Below are positions 8,201 to 15,787 of a DNA stretch of 64,000 bases, piece after piece. The stretch lies in NCBI GenBank assembly GCA_951813575.1, contig OX638375.1:3301042-3365041 (forward strand), given 5' to 3'. The stretch is from Candidatus Binatia bacterium (GTDB lineage: Bacteria; Desulfobacterota; Binatia; UBA9968; JAJDTQ01). The translations under genes were made by a program, and so were the position numbers. The notes under the pieces were generated by a model, which had not been told where the DNA came from, made no database searches, and saw nothing but the letters and a program-made list of their open reading frames with translations. The number at the start of each line of letters is the position of its first letter. The first letter of the stretch is position 1.

Positions 8201-8614
8201 ATGGACAAAAAAGAGACGAAGATCGAACGAAGTAGCGGCAACGTATTCAGGGATCTCGGGCATCCCGAGGCGGACGCTCACCTCTTGAAGGCGGAACTCG
8301 TCAGCCGCATCGAAGAGATTATTCGCCAGCGTGGCCTCAAGCAGGTCGAAGCGGCGAAATTGCTCGGATTGTCCCAACCAGACGTCTCACGGCTTCTGCG
8401 AGGAGATTTTCGTGAGTATTCCATGGAGCGCCTGTTGCGTCTGCTGATGGTCTTGGGGCGCGATGTGGAAATTATTATTCGCCGAACAAGTCGAAAGCGG
8501 GCCGGCAGGCTCCGTGTCGCCACGTCCTGCGATTCAGAATCAGGACACCAGACGGCTTTGGCCGAAAAGATCATGCACGAAGACCGCGATGTGCTAGGGG
8601 TACTGGCAAAGTGA
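8201..8614 (+). CDS. higA: XRE-family antitoxin (HigA type)
   Basis: 137 residues from ATG 8201. A helix-turn-helix is clear in RGLKQVEAAKLLGLSQPDVSRLLRGDF, followed by MERLLRLLMVLGRDVEIIIR, the usual tail of HigA2-like XRE antitoxins. It should neutralise the toxin at 7828-8196 and repress the operon. An in-frame GTG at 8186 overlaps the toxin gene, but the ATG directly after the toxin stop fits family length better. The C-terminal 35 residues after RRTSRKRAG are not typical and may be an extension. Confidence 0.88.
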   Translation: MDKKETKIERSSGNVFRDLGHPEADAHLLKAELVSRIEEIIRQRGLKQVEAAKLLGLSQPDVSRLLRGDFREYSMERLLRLLMVLGRDVEIIIRRTSRKRAGRLRVATSCDSESGHQTALAEKIMHEDRDVLGVLAK

Positions 8615-8659
8615 GCTTGGCCAGAATAAACACTTTCCGAGACCGCCGAAGGAGGGCTT

Positions 8660-9082
8660 TTGACCTCACAAGAAGCCGGTCGTGACGGACCTGCCGCCTC
8701 ACCCCTCCAGAACGACATCCTGCTCTACGACGGCGATTGCATCTACTGCCGGACGTACGCGCGGAAGGCCAGGATCAGGACCCCCGCCGGAGAGCGGCTG
8801 CGGTTCACCGACGGCAGGAAGGCGCCCCAACTCGTCGAGGAGCTTCGGCGGGACGGATGCGACATCGAGGACGGCATGATCCTCATCCTGGAGGGCCGGC
8901 GTTACCAGGGAGCCGAGGCCATGGAGGTGCTGGGCTCCCTGGCCACCGAACACGGATGGGTCAACAGGCTGACGCGGTGGGTGGGTTCCAAATCCGGACG
9001 GGCGCGCTTCTTGTACCCGTGGTTCCGGCGCTTGCGTCGGGTGGGTCTGTGGATGGCCGGCAAGTCGGGCTTCCATGAGTGA
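8660..9082 (+). CDS. DCC-family (DUF393) thiol-disulfide oxidoreductase-like protein
   Basis: 140 residues. ILLYDGDCIYC near residue 20 is the signature (D-x-x-C) of the DUF393/DCC family, a thioredoxin-fold group of unknown substrate. FTDGRKAPQLVEEL, DGMILILEGRRYQGAEAM and the C-terminal FLYPWFRRLRRVGLW also follow the family. The start is TTG 8660, four bases after AAGGAGGG. It stands alone between the TA pair and the ECF sigma gene; no redox partner is adjacent. Confidence 0.85.
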   Translation: MTSQEAGRDGPAASPLQNDILLYDGDCIYCRTYARKARIRTPAGERLRFTDGRKAPQLVEELRRDGCDIEDGMILILEGRRYQGAEAMEVLGSLATEHGWVNRLTRWVGSKSGRARFLYPWFRRLRRVGLWMAGKSGFHE

Positions 9083-9133
9083 CGGCGAGATTGAATTTCC
9101 CTGCCGGTCGGCAAGGCCTATACTGGACCTTCC

Positions 9134-9715
9134 ATGGCGCATGGTTGGGACCGACGCAGCGACAGGGAGCTGGTGGAGCTATGCAACCGCGGCAGCCGTG
9201 ATGACGCGGTCCAGGCCTTCGAAACGCTGTATCGCCGGCATCGCGACTACGTGACGCGCGTTTCCCTGCGCTTCGGCGCCGACCGGGAAGCGGCCGTCGA
9301 CGTGCTCCAGGAGACTTTTCTCTACCTGCTGACGAAGTTCCCGCCTGCCGGCGATGGGCTGGTGCTGACCGCGCAGCTCCGGTCGTTGCTCTACCCGGTC
9401 GCCAAGAACCTGACCCTTTCCTCCCTGCGCCAGCGCGCGCGTATCGACGACTCCGAGGAGTTCGATCCGGACCGGCTGCCGGCCCCGCTCGCCCCCGACC
9501 CGGCGGAGCGGGATCCCGCGCGCTTGTCGGCGGCCGTGGCCCGCCTGTCCGCCGAGCGCCGCGAAGTGCTGCTGCTGCGCTTCGTCGACGACATGTCCCT
9601 GCAGGACATCGCGGACACCCTTTCCATCCCCCTGGGCACGGTCAAGTCCCGGCTCCATCTCGCGGTCAGGGAGCTGCGGGAAAGCCCGGAGATCAAGGAT
9701 TTCGGCAAGGGGTGA
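9134..9715 (+). CDS. ECF-type RNA polymerase sigma factor
   Basis: 193 residues with sigma region 2 (AFETLYRRHRDYVTRVSLRFGADREAAVDVLQETFLYLL) and region 4 (LSAERREVLLLRFVDDMSLQDIADTLSIPLGTVKSRLHLAVREL) joined by an acidic, Pro-rich linker. Regions 1 and 3 are absent, as in ECF factors. It heads a same-strand cluster with a membrane protein that could be its anti-sigma factor, a secreted small protein and a VIT/vWA lipoprotein, which are probably its regulon. Confidence 0.9.
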   Translation: MAHGWDRRSDRELVELCNRGSRDDAVQAFETLYRRHRDYVTRVSLRFGADREAAVDVLQETFLYLLTKFPPAGDGLVLTAQLRSLLYPVAKNLTLSSLRQRARIDDSEEFDPDRLPAPLAPDPAERDPARLSAAVARLSAERREVLLLRFVDDMSLQDIADTLSIPLGTVKSRLHLAVRELRESPEIKDFGKG

Positions 9716-9753
9716 ACCTTTGGGCGCTCTCGCTTGCTTAACGGGGTGACACC

Positions 9754-10218
9754 ATGCAGTCCGATGACGACAGAACGACCCGGATCGACGAAGAAGACCT
9801 CGAACTGTCCGACGAGTTGATCCAGGGCCTCGCCGGCCTCTACAAGGCCGTGGCCGTCCTGTCGCCGGAGACCGACCGGCATATCGCGGAGGCCGCCATG
9901 GCGCATTTCGCGGAGCGGCCGTCGCGGCGCGCCCCCGCGGCCAGGCGGCGCTGGGCCATGGCCGGGAGCCTGGCCGCGAGCCTCCTGGTGGGCGTCCTCT
10001 TCTGGCGCACCCAGACTCCGGTGGAACCCCCCGACCTCATGGTTGCCACGGTTGCCCGCATCCCCGACGACATCGACGGCTCCGGCGCGGTGGACATCCT
10101 GGATGCGTTCGCCCTGGCCCGGATGGGGCGCGGCGACCGCACCGCCGCCGTGCAGGCGAGAATCGACGCCTTGGCCGCCAGCATCGTGGCGTTGGACGGT
10201 TCCGAGGAGAAACTATGA
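9754..10218 (+). CDS. Single-pass membrane protein with a dockerin-like calcium loop, putative anti-sigma factor
   Basis: 154 residues: an acidic cytoplasmic N-terminus, a basic stretch RRAPAARRRW, one transmembrane helix (MAGSLAASLLVGVLFW, about residues 69-85) and an outer part containing PDDIDGSGAVDILDAFALARM. That last segment has the D-x-D-G-S-G-x-V-D-x-x-D spacing of one dockerin type I EF-hand repeat; a normal dockerin has two. The position 38 bases after an ECF sigma gene suggests an anti-sigma role, but no zinc anti-sigma (HxxxCxxC) motif is present. Stop overlaps the next start by 4 bases. Confidence 0.65.
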   Translation: MQSDDDRTTRIDEEDLELSDELIQGLAGLYKAVAVLSPETDRHIAEAAMAHFAERPSRRAPAARRRWAMAGSLAASLLVGVLFWRTQTPVEPPDLMVATVARIPDDIDGSGAVDILDAFALARMGRGDRTAAVQARIDALAASIVALDGSEEKL

Positions 10219-10667
10219 CCAGCCGATGCACAAAGCTCCTGCTCTGTCTGGTCCTGTGGACCGCGGCATGGCCCGGCCTGTCCCGCGCGGATGTGGCGAA
10301 GGTCCGTTTCGCCGCCCTCGACGTCCACCTCGAGTCCGTCCAGCCCGTGGCCGCATGGCAGTTCGAGCTGTCGGAAACCGCCGGCCGGATGCGCGTGGTG
10401 GGCGTCGAGAACGGTGACAGTCCGGCATTTCCCAAGGCGCCCTACTACGACCGCAAGGCGGTCCACGACGGGCGCGCCGATCGTATCATCGTCGCCGATT
10501 TCAGCCTGAGGCCCGCGGCCGAGTTGCCGGCCGGCAAGGCGCGCATCGCCACCGTGCACGTCCGCATCACCGGCGACTCGGAGCCGGAATACCTCCTGCG
10601 GCTGGTCACGGCGGGCAACGCCGCGGGCAAGCCCGTACCGGCCTCCGTCCACCTCAACGTCCAGTGA
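10215..10667 (+). CDS. Small secreted protein, possible cohesin-like beta-sandwich
   Basis: 150 residues with a Sec signal (MTSRCTKLLLCLVLWTAAWPGLSRA) and a mature part made of alternating strands: AKVRFAALDVHLESVQPVAAWQFELSE, RMRVVGVENGD, DRIIVADFSL, KARIATVHVRITGD and EYLLRLVTAGNAAG. VAAWQFELSE and the ARIATVHVRI strand recall cohesin-fold proteins, and the preceding gene has a dockerin-like loop; the partnership is inference. ATG overlaps the previous stop (ATGA), so the two are coupled. Confidence 0.55.
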   Translation: MTSRCTKLLLCLVLWTAAWPGLSRADVAKVRFAALDVHLESVQPVAAWQFELSETAGRMRVVGVENGDSPAFPKAPYYDRKAVHDGRADRIIVADFSLRPAAELPAGKARIATVHVRITGDSEPEYLLRLVTAGNAAGKPVPASVHLNVQ

Positions 10668-10681
10668 GGGAGATAGCTGCA

Positions 10682-12931
10682 ATGAAGAAGCCCAATATCG
10701 TCAACTTGTGGATGGCCCTGGCCGCCGTGTGCCTGGCGTTGATCGCGGGGGCCTGCTCCGTCCAGGAGCCCGGCTCCGGGAAGGGGCGTGGCCTGTCCAT
10801 ACCGACCCCGTCCGGAGAGGTGCTGAAGCGGCTGCCCCGGGCGCCGGGGGCCATGGAGCGTGGCGGCGTGAGGGCAAGGCGTGCGTGGGAAGGGGGGATG
10901 CTTCGGTCGCAGTCGGCGCCGGTCGTCCCGGCGGGCATACATGCTTCCGCGGCGCCGCCCCGGGCCGCCGCGCGGCGTTCTCCGGCTCCGGGCGAAGAGC
11001 TCTGGATCATCGTGGCGCGCCGGCCGGCGGTCTCCGGGGCTCGGTCCGAAGAGGCGGACCATCCGGGCTCCGGTTCGCTGATGGCGAGCCGTCCCTCCGA
11101 CGGGGAGGACAAGGCGAAGGTGCCGCTGCCGCTCAAGCACACCGAGGTCCAAGCGGCCGTCACGGGCTACGTCGGAACGGTGGACGTGACCCAGCAGTTC
11201 CAGAACCCCTTCGACGAGAAGATCGAAGCCGTCTACATGTTCCCCTTGCCCGAAAGGGCCGCGGTGAGCGAATTCGTCATGACCATCGGCAAGCGCCGCA
11301 TACGCGGCATCCTGAGGGAGAAGGAGGAGGCAGAGGCCATCTATCGGGAAGCCCGCGCACAGGGTTATCAAGCCAGCCTCCTGACCCAGCACCGGCCCAA
11401 CATCTTCGAGCAGAAAGTGGCCAACATCGAGCCCGGCAAGCGCATCGACGTCAATATCCGGTACTTCCACTCCCTGGCGTACCGCGACGGCTGGTACACG
11501 TTCGTGCTGCCCACGGTGGTGGGTCCCCGCTACAACCCGCCCGGCTCCAAGAACCCGGTACGTGCGTTGCCGCGTTCCCATGTCCAGCCCGTTTCGACCG
11601 GCGCCGGCGTCCGCTACCTGCGTCCGGACGAGCGGTCGGGCCACGACATCGCCATCACGGTGAAGCTCGACGCCGGCGTCGCCATCGAGGCCATCGAGTC
11701 GAGCCATCGAATCGACGAAAACCGTACGGGTCCCGGGAGCGCGACCGTCAAGCTCGCCGACCAGGCGACGATTCCCAACCGGGACTTCGTCCTCAAGTTC
11801 AAGGTGGCCGGCGGACGCGTCAAGTCCAACCTGCTCACCTACACGGACCGCAAGACGGGCCAGGGCTACTTCACCATGATGCTGTACCCGCCCGGAGATC
11901 TTGACAGCGCGCCGCGCCATCCCATGGAGATGGTCTTCGTGCTGGACTGCTCCGGGTCCATGAACGGCCAACCCATCGCCCAGGCCAAGGCCGCCGTCCT
12001 CGAAGCCCTGGACCTGCTCCAGCCCGGGGACACCTTCCAGGTTATCCGTTTCTCCAACAACGCCAGCCGGTTCGGGCCGGACCCGGTTCCGGCCACGCCC
12101 GAGAACATCGCCCGGGCCAAGCATTACGTCCGGCGGCTCCAGGGCGGTGGAGGCACGCGGATGATCGAAGGCATTCGCGCCGCCCTCCATTTCCCCCACG
12201 ACCCGCGCCGCCTGCGCTTCGTCACCTTCCTGACCGACGGCTACATCGGCAACGAGGTGGAGATCCTCGGGGCCATCCATCGGTCCATCGGGGCGTCGAG
12301 GATCTTCAGCTTCGGCGTGGGCGACTCGGTCAACCACTACCTCCTGAACCGCATGGCCAAGGTGGGGCGAGGCGCCGCCGCCTACCTGGCCCTGGACGAC
12401 TCGGGCGCGGAGGTGATGCGGTACTTCTTCAACCGCATCAGCCGCCCGGTGCTCTCGGACGTCGAGATCGACTGGGGAACGATGAAGGTGACGGACACCT
12501 ACCCGAAACGGATGCCCGACCTCTTCGTCGGCCGCGCCGTGGTGGTCACCGGCAAGTACGCGGGCGAACCGGGCCAGCCCGTGGTGCAGGGCCGGGCCGG
12601 CGGCCAGCGCGTGGAATATGCGGTGCCCCGGCGCGACGACGAGAAAGCCCACGCGTTCATCCCCAACATCTGGGCGCGGCTCCGGATCGCCGACCTCGAA
12701 GACCGGCAGGCCTGGACCCACGACCCACACCACGAGCTGGCCGCTGCCATCAAGAAGACCGCCCTGGAGTACAACCTCATGTCCGACTACACGGCCTTCG
12801 TCGCCGTGGACGCGAGCCGGCGCACCGAAGGCAAGCACGGCACCACGGTGCATCAGGCGGTGCCGGTGCCGCGAGGGGTGCGCTACGAGACTACGGTGAA
12901 GGAAGAGCGTACGGTGAGAGAGGAGCGATGA
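10682..12931 (+). CDS. VIT and von Willebrand A domain lipoprotein
   Basis: About 749 residues from ATG 10682, chosen because GAGGGAG lies upstream and it gives a compact signal ending LIAGACS, a plausible though imperfect lipobox. A disordered region precedes a VIT domain (VTGYVGTVDVTQQFQNPFDEKIEAVYMFPLPERAAVSEF through NIEPGKRIDVNIRYF) and a vWA domain with MIDAS residues DCSGSMNG and FLTDGYIGNE. This is the inter-alpha-trypsin-inhibitor-like layout; bacterial members are surface adhesion or sensing proteins, some of them sortase targets. No sortase is nearby. It is the last full gene of the ECF sigma cluster. Confidence 0.9.
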   Translation: MKKPNIVNLWMALAAVCLALIAGACSVQEPGSGKGRGLSIPTPSGEVLKRLPRAPGAMERGGVRARRAWEGGMLRSQSAPVVPAGIHASAAPPRAAARRSPAPGEELWIIVARRPAVSGARSEEADHPGSGSLMASRPSDGEDKAKVPLPLKHTEVQAAVTGYVGTVDVTQQFQNPFDEKIEAVYMFPLPERAAVSEFVMTIGKRRIRGILREKEEAEAIYREARAQGYQASLLTQHRPNIFEQKVANIEPGKRIDVNIRYFHSLAYRDGWYTFVLPTVVGPRYNPPGSKNPVRALPRSHVQPVSTGAGVRYLRPDERSGHDIAITVKLDAGVAIEAIESSHRIDENRTGPGSATVKLADQATIPNRDFVLKFKVAGGRVKSNLLTYTDRKTGQGYFTMMLYPPGDLDSAPRHPMEMVFVLDCSGSMNGQPIAQAKAAVLEALDLLQPGDTFQVIRFSNNASRFGPDPVPATPENIARAKHYVRRLQGGGGTRMIEGIRAALHFPHDPRRLRFVTFLTDGYIGNEVEILGAIHRSIGASRIFSFGVGDSVNHYLLNRMAKVGRGAAAYLALDDSGAEVMRYFFNRISRPVLSDVEIDWGTMKVTDTYPKRMPDLFVGRAVVVTGKYAGEPGQPVVQGRAGGQRVEYAVPRRDDEKAHAFIPNIWARLRIADLEDRQAWTHDPHHELAAAIKKTALEYNLMSDYTAFVAVDASRRTEGKHGTTVHQAVPVPRGVRYETTVKEERTVREER

Positions 12932-13035
12932 CCCTGCGAAAGGTCGGCGATTCCATCATGCTCACGGTGCCCCCGGCCCTTCTGAATCTCCTGAACCTAC
13001 GCGTCGGGGCCAAGGTGGACATCGGCGTGGCTGGT
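12928..13035 (+). pseudogene. AbrB/MazE-type antitoxin remnant
   Basis: The ATG overlaps the VIT/vWA stop (ATGA) and is preceded by GAGAGGAGCG. The first 34 residues (MTLRKVGDSIMLTVPPALLNLLNLRVGAKVDIGV) are a typical SpoVT-AbrB swapped-hairpin N-terminus. Beyond about base 13035 the frame leaves the family and runs into the antisense of an efflux gene. The C-terminal toxin-binding half and the toxin gene are missing, so this looks like a truncated antitoxin. Confidence 0.65.
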
Positions 13036-13082
13036 CAGCCGCACAGCCTCAGCCAACGGACAGATCGGTGGCGGTCCTTTCC

Positions 13083-14681
13083 TCAGCGCGCCCCTGCCTC
13101 CGCCGTCTCCGCCGTTCCCGCCACCGGCGCGGGTCGCGGCGCCCTCCGTGTCTTCAGAAACCACACCATCACCACCAGCCCCAGGTACATGAGGCCGATC
13201 ATGATGAAGAGCTGGTGGTAGGCGAGGGTGACGCCTTCGTTCAGGAGGCTGAATCCGAACAGCGACAGGGCCCTTTCGTTGAGGGCGATGCCGAACTGTC
13301 CGGCATGCTGCAGCATGGCGCTGAGTTGGGCCAGCACGTCGTCGCGCAGGGGCTCGGTCAGCCGGGCGCCCAGCGCGGGGGTCATGGCCTCGACCTTGTA
13401 GAAGATGTGGCGTTCCAGCAGGAAGCTCAAGGTGGCGATGCCGAAGGCCTCGCCGAGGCCGCGGGCGAGGCCCAGGATGCCGCTGCCCATGCGCGACTCG
13501 CCCTCGGGCAGGGCGCCAAGGGCGATGGAGTTGAGCGGCGCGTTGATGGTGGACTGGCCGATGCTCTTGAGGATCACCAGGAAGTAGATGACGCCCACGC
13601 CGGTCCAGATGGTGACGTTGGCGAGGCCGAACAGTGTCACCGTCAGGAGCGCGAGCCCCGTCACCAGCAGGATCTTGGGTCCGAAACGGTCCGACAGCAT
13701 GCCGGCGAAGGGCGACACGATGCCCACGGCGACGGCGGCGGGAAGCATGAAGATGCCGGCCTGGAGGGGCGGGTAGAAGAGCGCCTTCTGGAGGAACAGG
13801 TTCAGGATGAAGCTGGTGCCGCGGAAGCCCATGACCCGGATCAGCACGATCATGCTGGAGATGCTGAAGTTGAGGTCCCTGAAGTAGCGGATCTGGACGT
13901 AGGGGTGCTCGGCCTTGAGCTCGGCCATGATGAAGACCGCGATGAGCAGCGCCGCGGTTCCGAAAAGCGACAGGATCTTCTGGCTGGTCCAGCCTTCCGC
14001 CTGGCCCTGGGTGAGGCCCAGGAGCATGACCACCAGCCCGCCGGTGAGAGTGAGGAATCCCAGAAGGTCGAAGGCGGACGGCTTGTGGGACGCGGACCGC
14101 CGGGGAAGGATCAACAGGGCCGCCATGATGGCCAGGGTCAGGGTCGGGAGGGGCAGGTAGAAGATCGTCCGCCAGCTAATGTACTGGGCCAGGTAGCCGC
14201 CCGCCGGAGGGCCGAAGAACGGCCCCAGCGACCAGCCGGTCATGAACAGCCCCATGGCGAGCCCGCGCTCGTTGCGGGGAAAGGCCTCGTACATGATGGA
14301 CATGGAGACGCCGATGAGGGGCCCCACCCCCATGCCCTGGATGATGCGGAAGAAGATCAGCGAGTTGACGTCCCAGGCGATGGAGCACAGGAACGAGCCG
14401 GCGCCGAAGGTGGCGGCGCTCAGGATGAACAGGTTGCGGTCACCGATGCGCTGCCCCAGCCAGCCCACGCAGGGAATCAGCACGGTGCGGGTGATCATGA
14501 ACGCGATCAGCACCCACTGGATCCGGTGGAGCGAGGTGCCCAGGGACGACATCATCGCCGGGATGGCGGTGTCGACGCCGGTGATCCCCAGCCCGACGCT
14601 GATCATCCCCAGGGAGAGGGTGATGGTGATGGGCCACTTCCGGGCGGGGTCGTAGACCTGGACGGGGGGCGTGGGCGTCAT
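13083..14681 (-). CDS. DHA2-family (EmrB/QacA-type) MFS drug efflux transporter
   Basis: 532 residues with about 14 hydrophobic segments. The opening ITITLSLGMISVGLGITGVDTAIPAMMSSLGTSLHRIQWVL and GWLGQRIGDRNLFILS (MFS motif A) and the GLFMTGWSLGPFFGPPAGGYLAQYISWRTIFYLPLP block (motif C plus the W-R-x-I-F segment) are diagnostic of DHA2. Its start lies 18 bases downstream of the HlyD-family gene on the same strand, so the two form an EmrAB-like tripartite pump; an outer membrane channel is not in the window. Confidence 0.92.
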   Translation of the reverse strand: MTPTPPVQVYDPARKWPITITLSLGMISVGLGITGVDTAIPAMMSSLGTSLHRIQWVLIAFMITRTVLIPCVGWLGQRIGDRNLFILSAATFGAGSFLCSIAWDVNSLIFFRIIQGMGVGPLIGVSMSIMYEAFPRNERGLAMGLFMTGWSLGPFFGPPAGGYLAQYISWRTIFYLPLPTLTLAIMAALLILPRRSASHKPSAFDLLGFLTLTGGLVVMLLGLTQGQAEGWTSQKILSLFGTAALLIAVFIMAELKAEHPYVQIRYFRDLNFSISSMIVLIRVMGFRGTSFILNLFLQKALFYPPLQAGIFMLPAAVAVGIVSPFAGMLSDRFGPKILLVTGLALLTVTLFGLANVTIWTGVGVIYFLVILKSIGQSTINAPLNSIALGALPEGESRMGSGILGLARGLGEAFGIATLSFLLERHIFYKVEAMTPALGARLTEPLRDDVLAQLSAMLQHAGQFGIALNERALSLFGFSLLNEGVTLAYHQLFIMIGLMYLGLVVMVWFLKTRRAPRPAPVAGTAETAEAGAR

Positions 14682-14699
14682 GGCGCGGCGGGCCGGCCG

Positions 14700-15575
14700 T
14701 TACCGGCCCGTGCCACTGGCCTGCAAGGTGCCCTGCTGGCCCTCGGGCTTCTCGATTCGCACCACCGCGAGCATGCCGACGCGGAGAATGCCGTCGGTGT
14801 TCTTCACCGCGATCTTCACCGGCAGCTTCTGCGTGGACTTGATGAACACCCCGGTGAGCTTCTGCGGCGAGAACAGGGAGAACTCCGAGGTGGTGGCGCC
14901 GCCCACGTCCGTGACCTCGCCCTCGAACTCCGCGCCGGGGTACGAGTCGAGCCGGACCGTGGCCTTGTTGCCGGGCCTTACGAAGCGGATCTCGGTCTCG
15001 TCCACGTTGGCCTCCACCCAGTAGCGGCTGGAGTCCACCACCATGAACACGGGCTCGCCGGGCTGCACGAACTCGCCCCGGTGGGCGTTCTTCTTCACCA
15101 CCATGCCTTTCACCGGACTGCGAAGCGTCATGAGCCCCAGCCGGAACTCGAGCTCCTGCAGCTCCGCCTCGGCCTCGCGCACACGGGCCTTCTTCGCCAG
15201 CAGGTCGGCTTCCCCGATCGCGCGTTGCCGCCCGTCGCCGGCATGGCCGAGCTCACGCTCCGCCTGCAGCAACTGGCTGCGGGCAAAGTCCACGGCGGCC
15301 TTGTGCTGCTCGATGCGGATCCGGATCTCACGGGTGTCGAGTTCCACCATGACCTCGCCGGGCTTCACCGCGTCGCCCTCGTCCTTCTTGAGGGCGCCGA
15401 TCCTGCCGGGCACCTCGGTGCTGATGGTGACGATGTCGGCCTTGACCCGGGCGTCGTCGGTGGTGATGTAGCCCAGCGACGACCACACCCAGACGCCGAA
15501 GGCCGCGATGACCAGCACCATGACGGCCGCGGTCCCCGCGAGCCATCTCTTCTTGCTCGATTCCGTTGCAGCCAT
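14700..15575 (-). CDS. HlyD/EmrA-family membrane fusion protein
   Basis: 291 residues. One N-terminal membrane anchor (WLAGTAAVMVLVIAAFGVWVW) is followed by a lipoyl-like half-motif (YITTDDARVKADIVTISTEVPGRIGALKKDEGDAVKPGEVMVEL), a coiled-coil hairpin (residues about 85-145) and the second half (LRSPVKGMVVKKNAHRGEFVQPGEPVFMVVD), then a beta-barrel segment. It is the periplasmic adaptor for the DHA2 transporter immediately downstream. Between it and the divergent gene at 15788 lie about 210 bases with no gene, likely holding both promoters. Confidence 0.92.
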   Translation of the reverse strand: MAATESSKKRWLAGTAAVMVLVIAAFGVWVWSSLGYITTDDARVKADIVTISTEVPGRIGALKKDEGDAVKPGEVMVELDTREIRIRIEQHKAAVDFARSQLLQAERELGHAGDGRQRAIGEADLLAKKARVREAEAELQELEFRLGLMTLRSPVKGMVVKKNAHRGEFVQPGEPVFMVVDSSRYWVEANVDETEIRFVRPGNKATVRLDSYPGAEFEGEVTDVGGATTSEFSLFSPQKLTGVFIKSTQKLPVKIAVKNTDGILRVGMLAVVRIEKPEGQQGTLQASGTGR

Positions 15576-15787
15576 GCTCGTCGGCGCCTCGTGGGAGGCG
15601 TTGAAGGCGAGGGTTGGGGTCGATGGGAACTGGACGGTCCGGCGTGGCGGCTTCGACCCTGACTTCGTGAACCACTAACACGTCCATTGCCGATCCACAA
15701 CGCGGCCGGAGCCGGGCATGGCGTCCATACGACGCGGCGTCTCTTCACCTCAGGCTCGGTCACTGTCCATAGTCTTGCGAATTTTAT

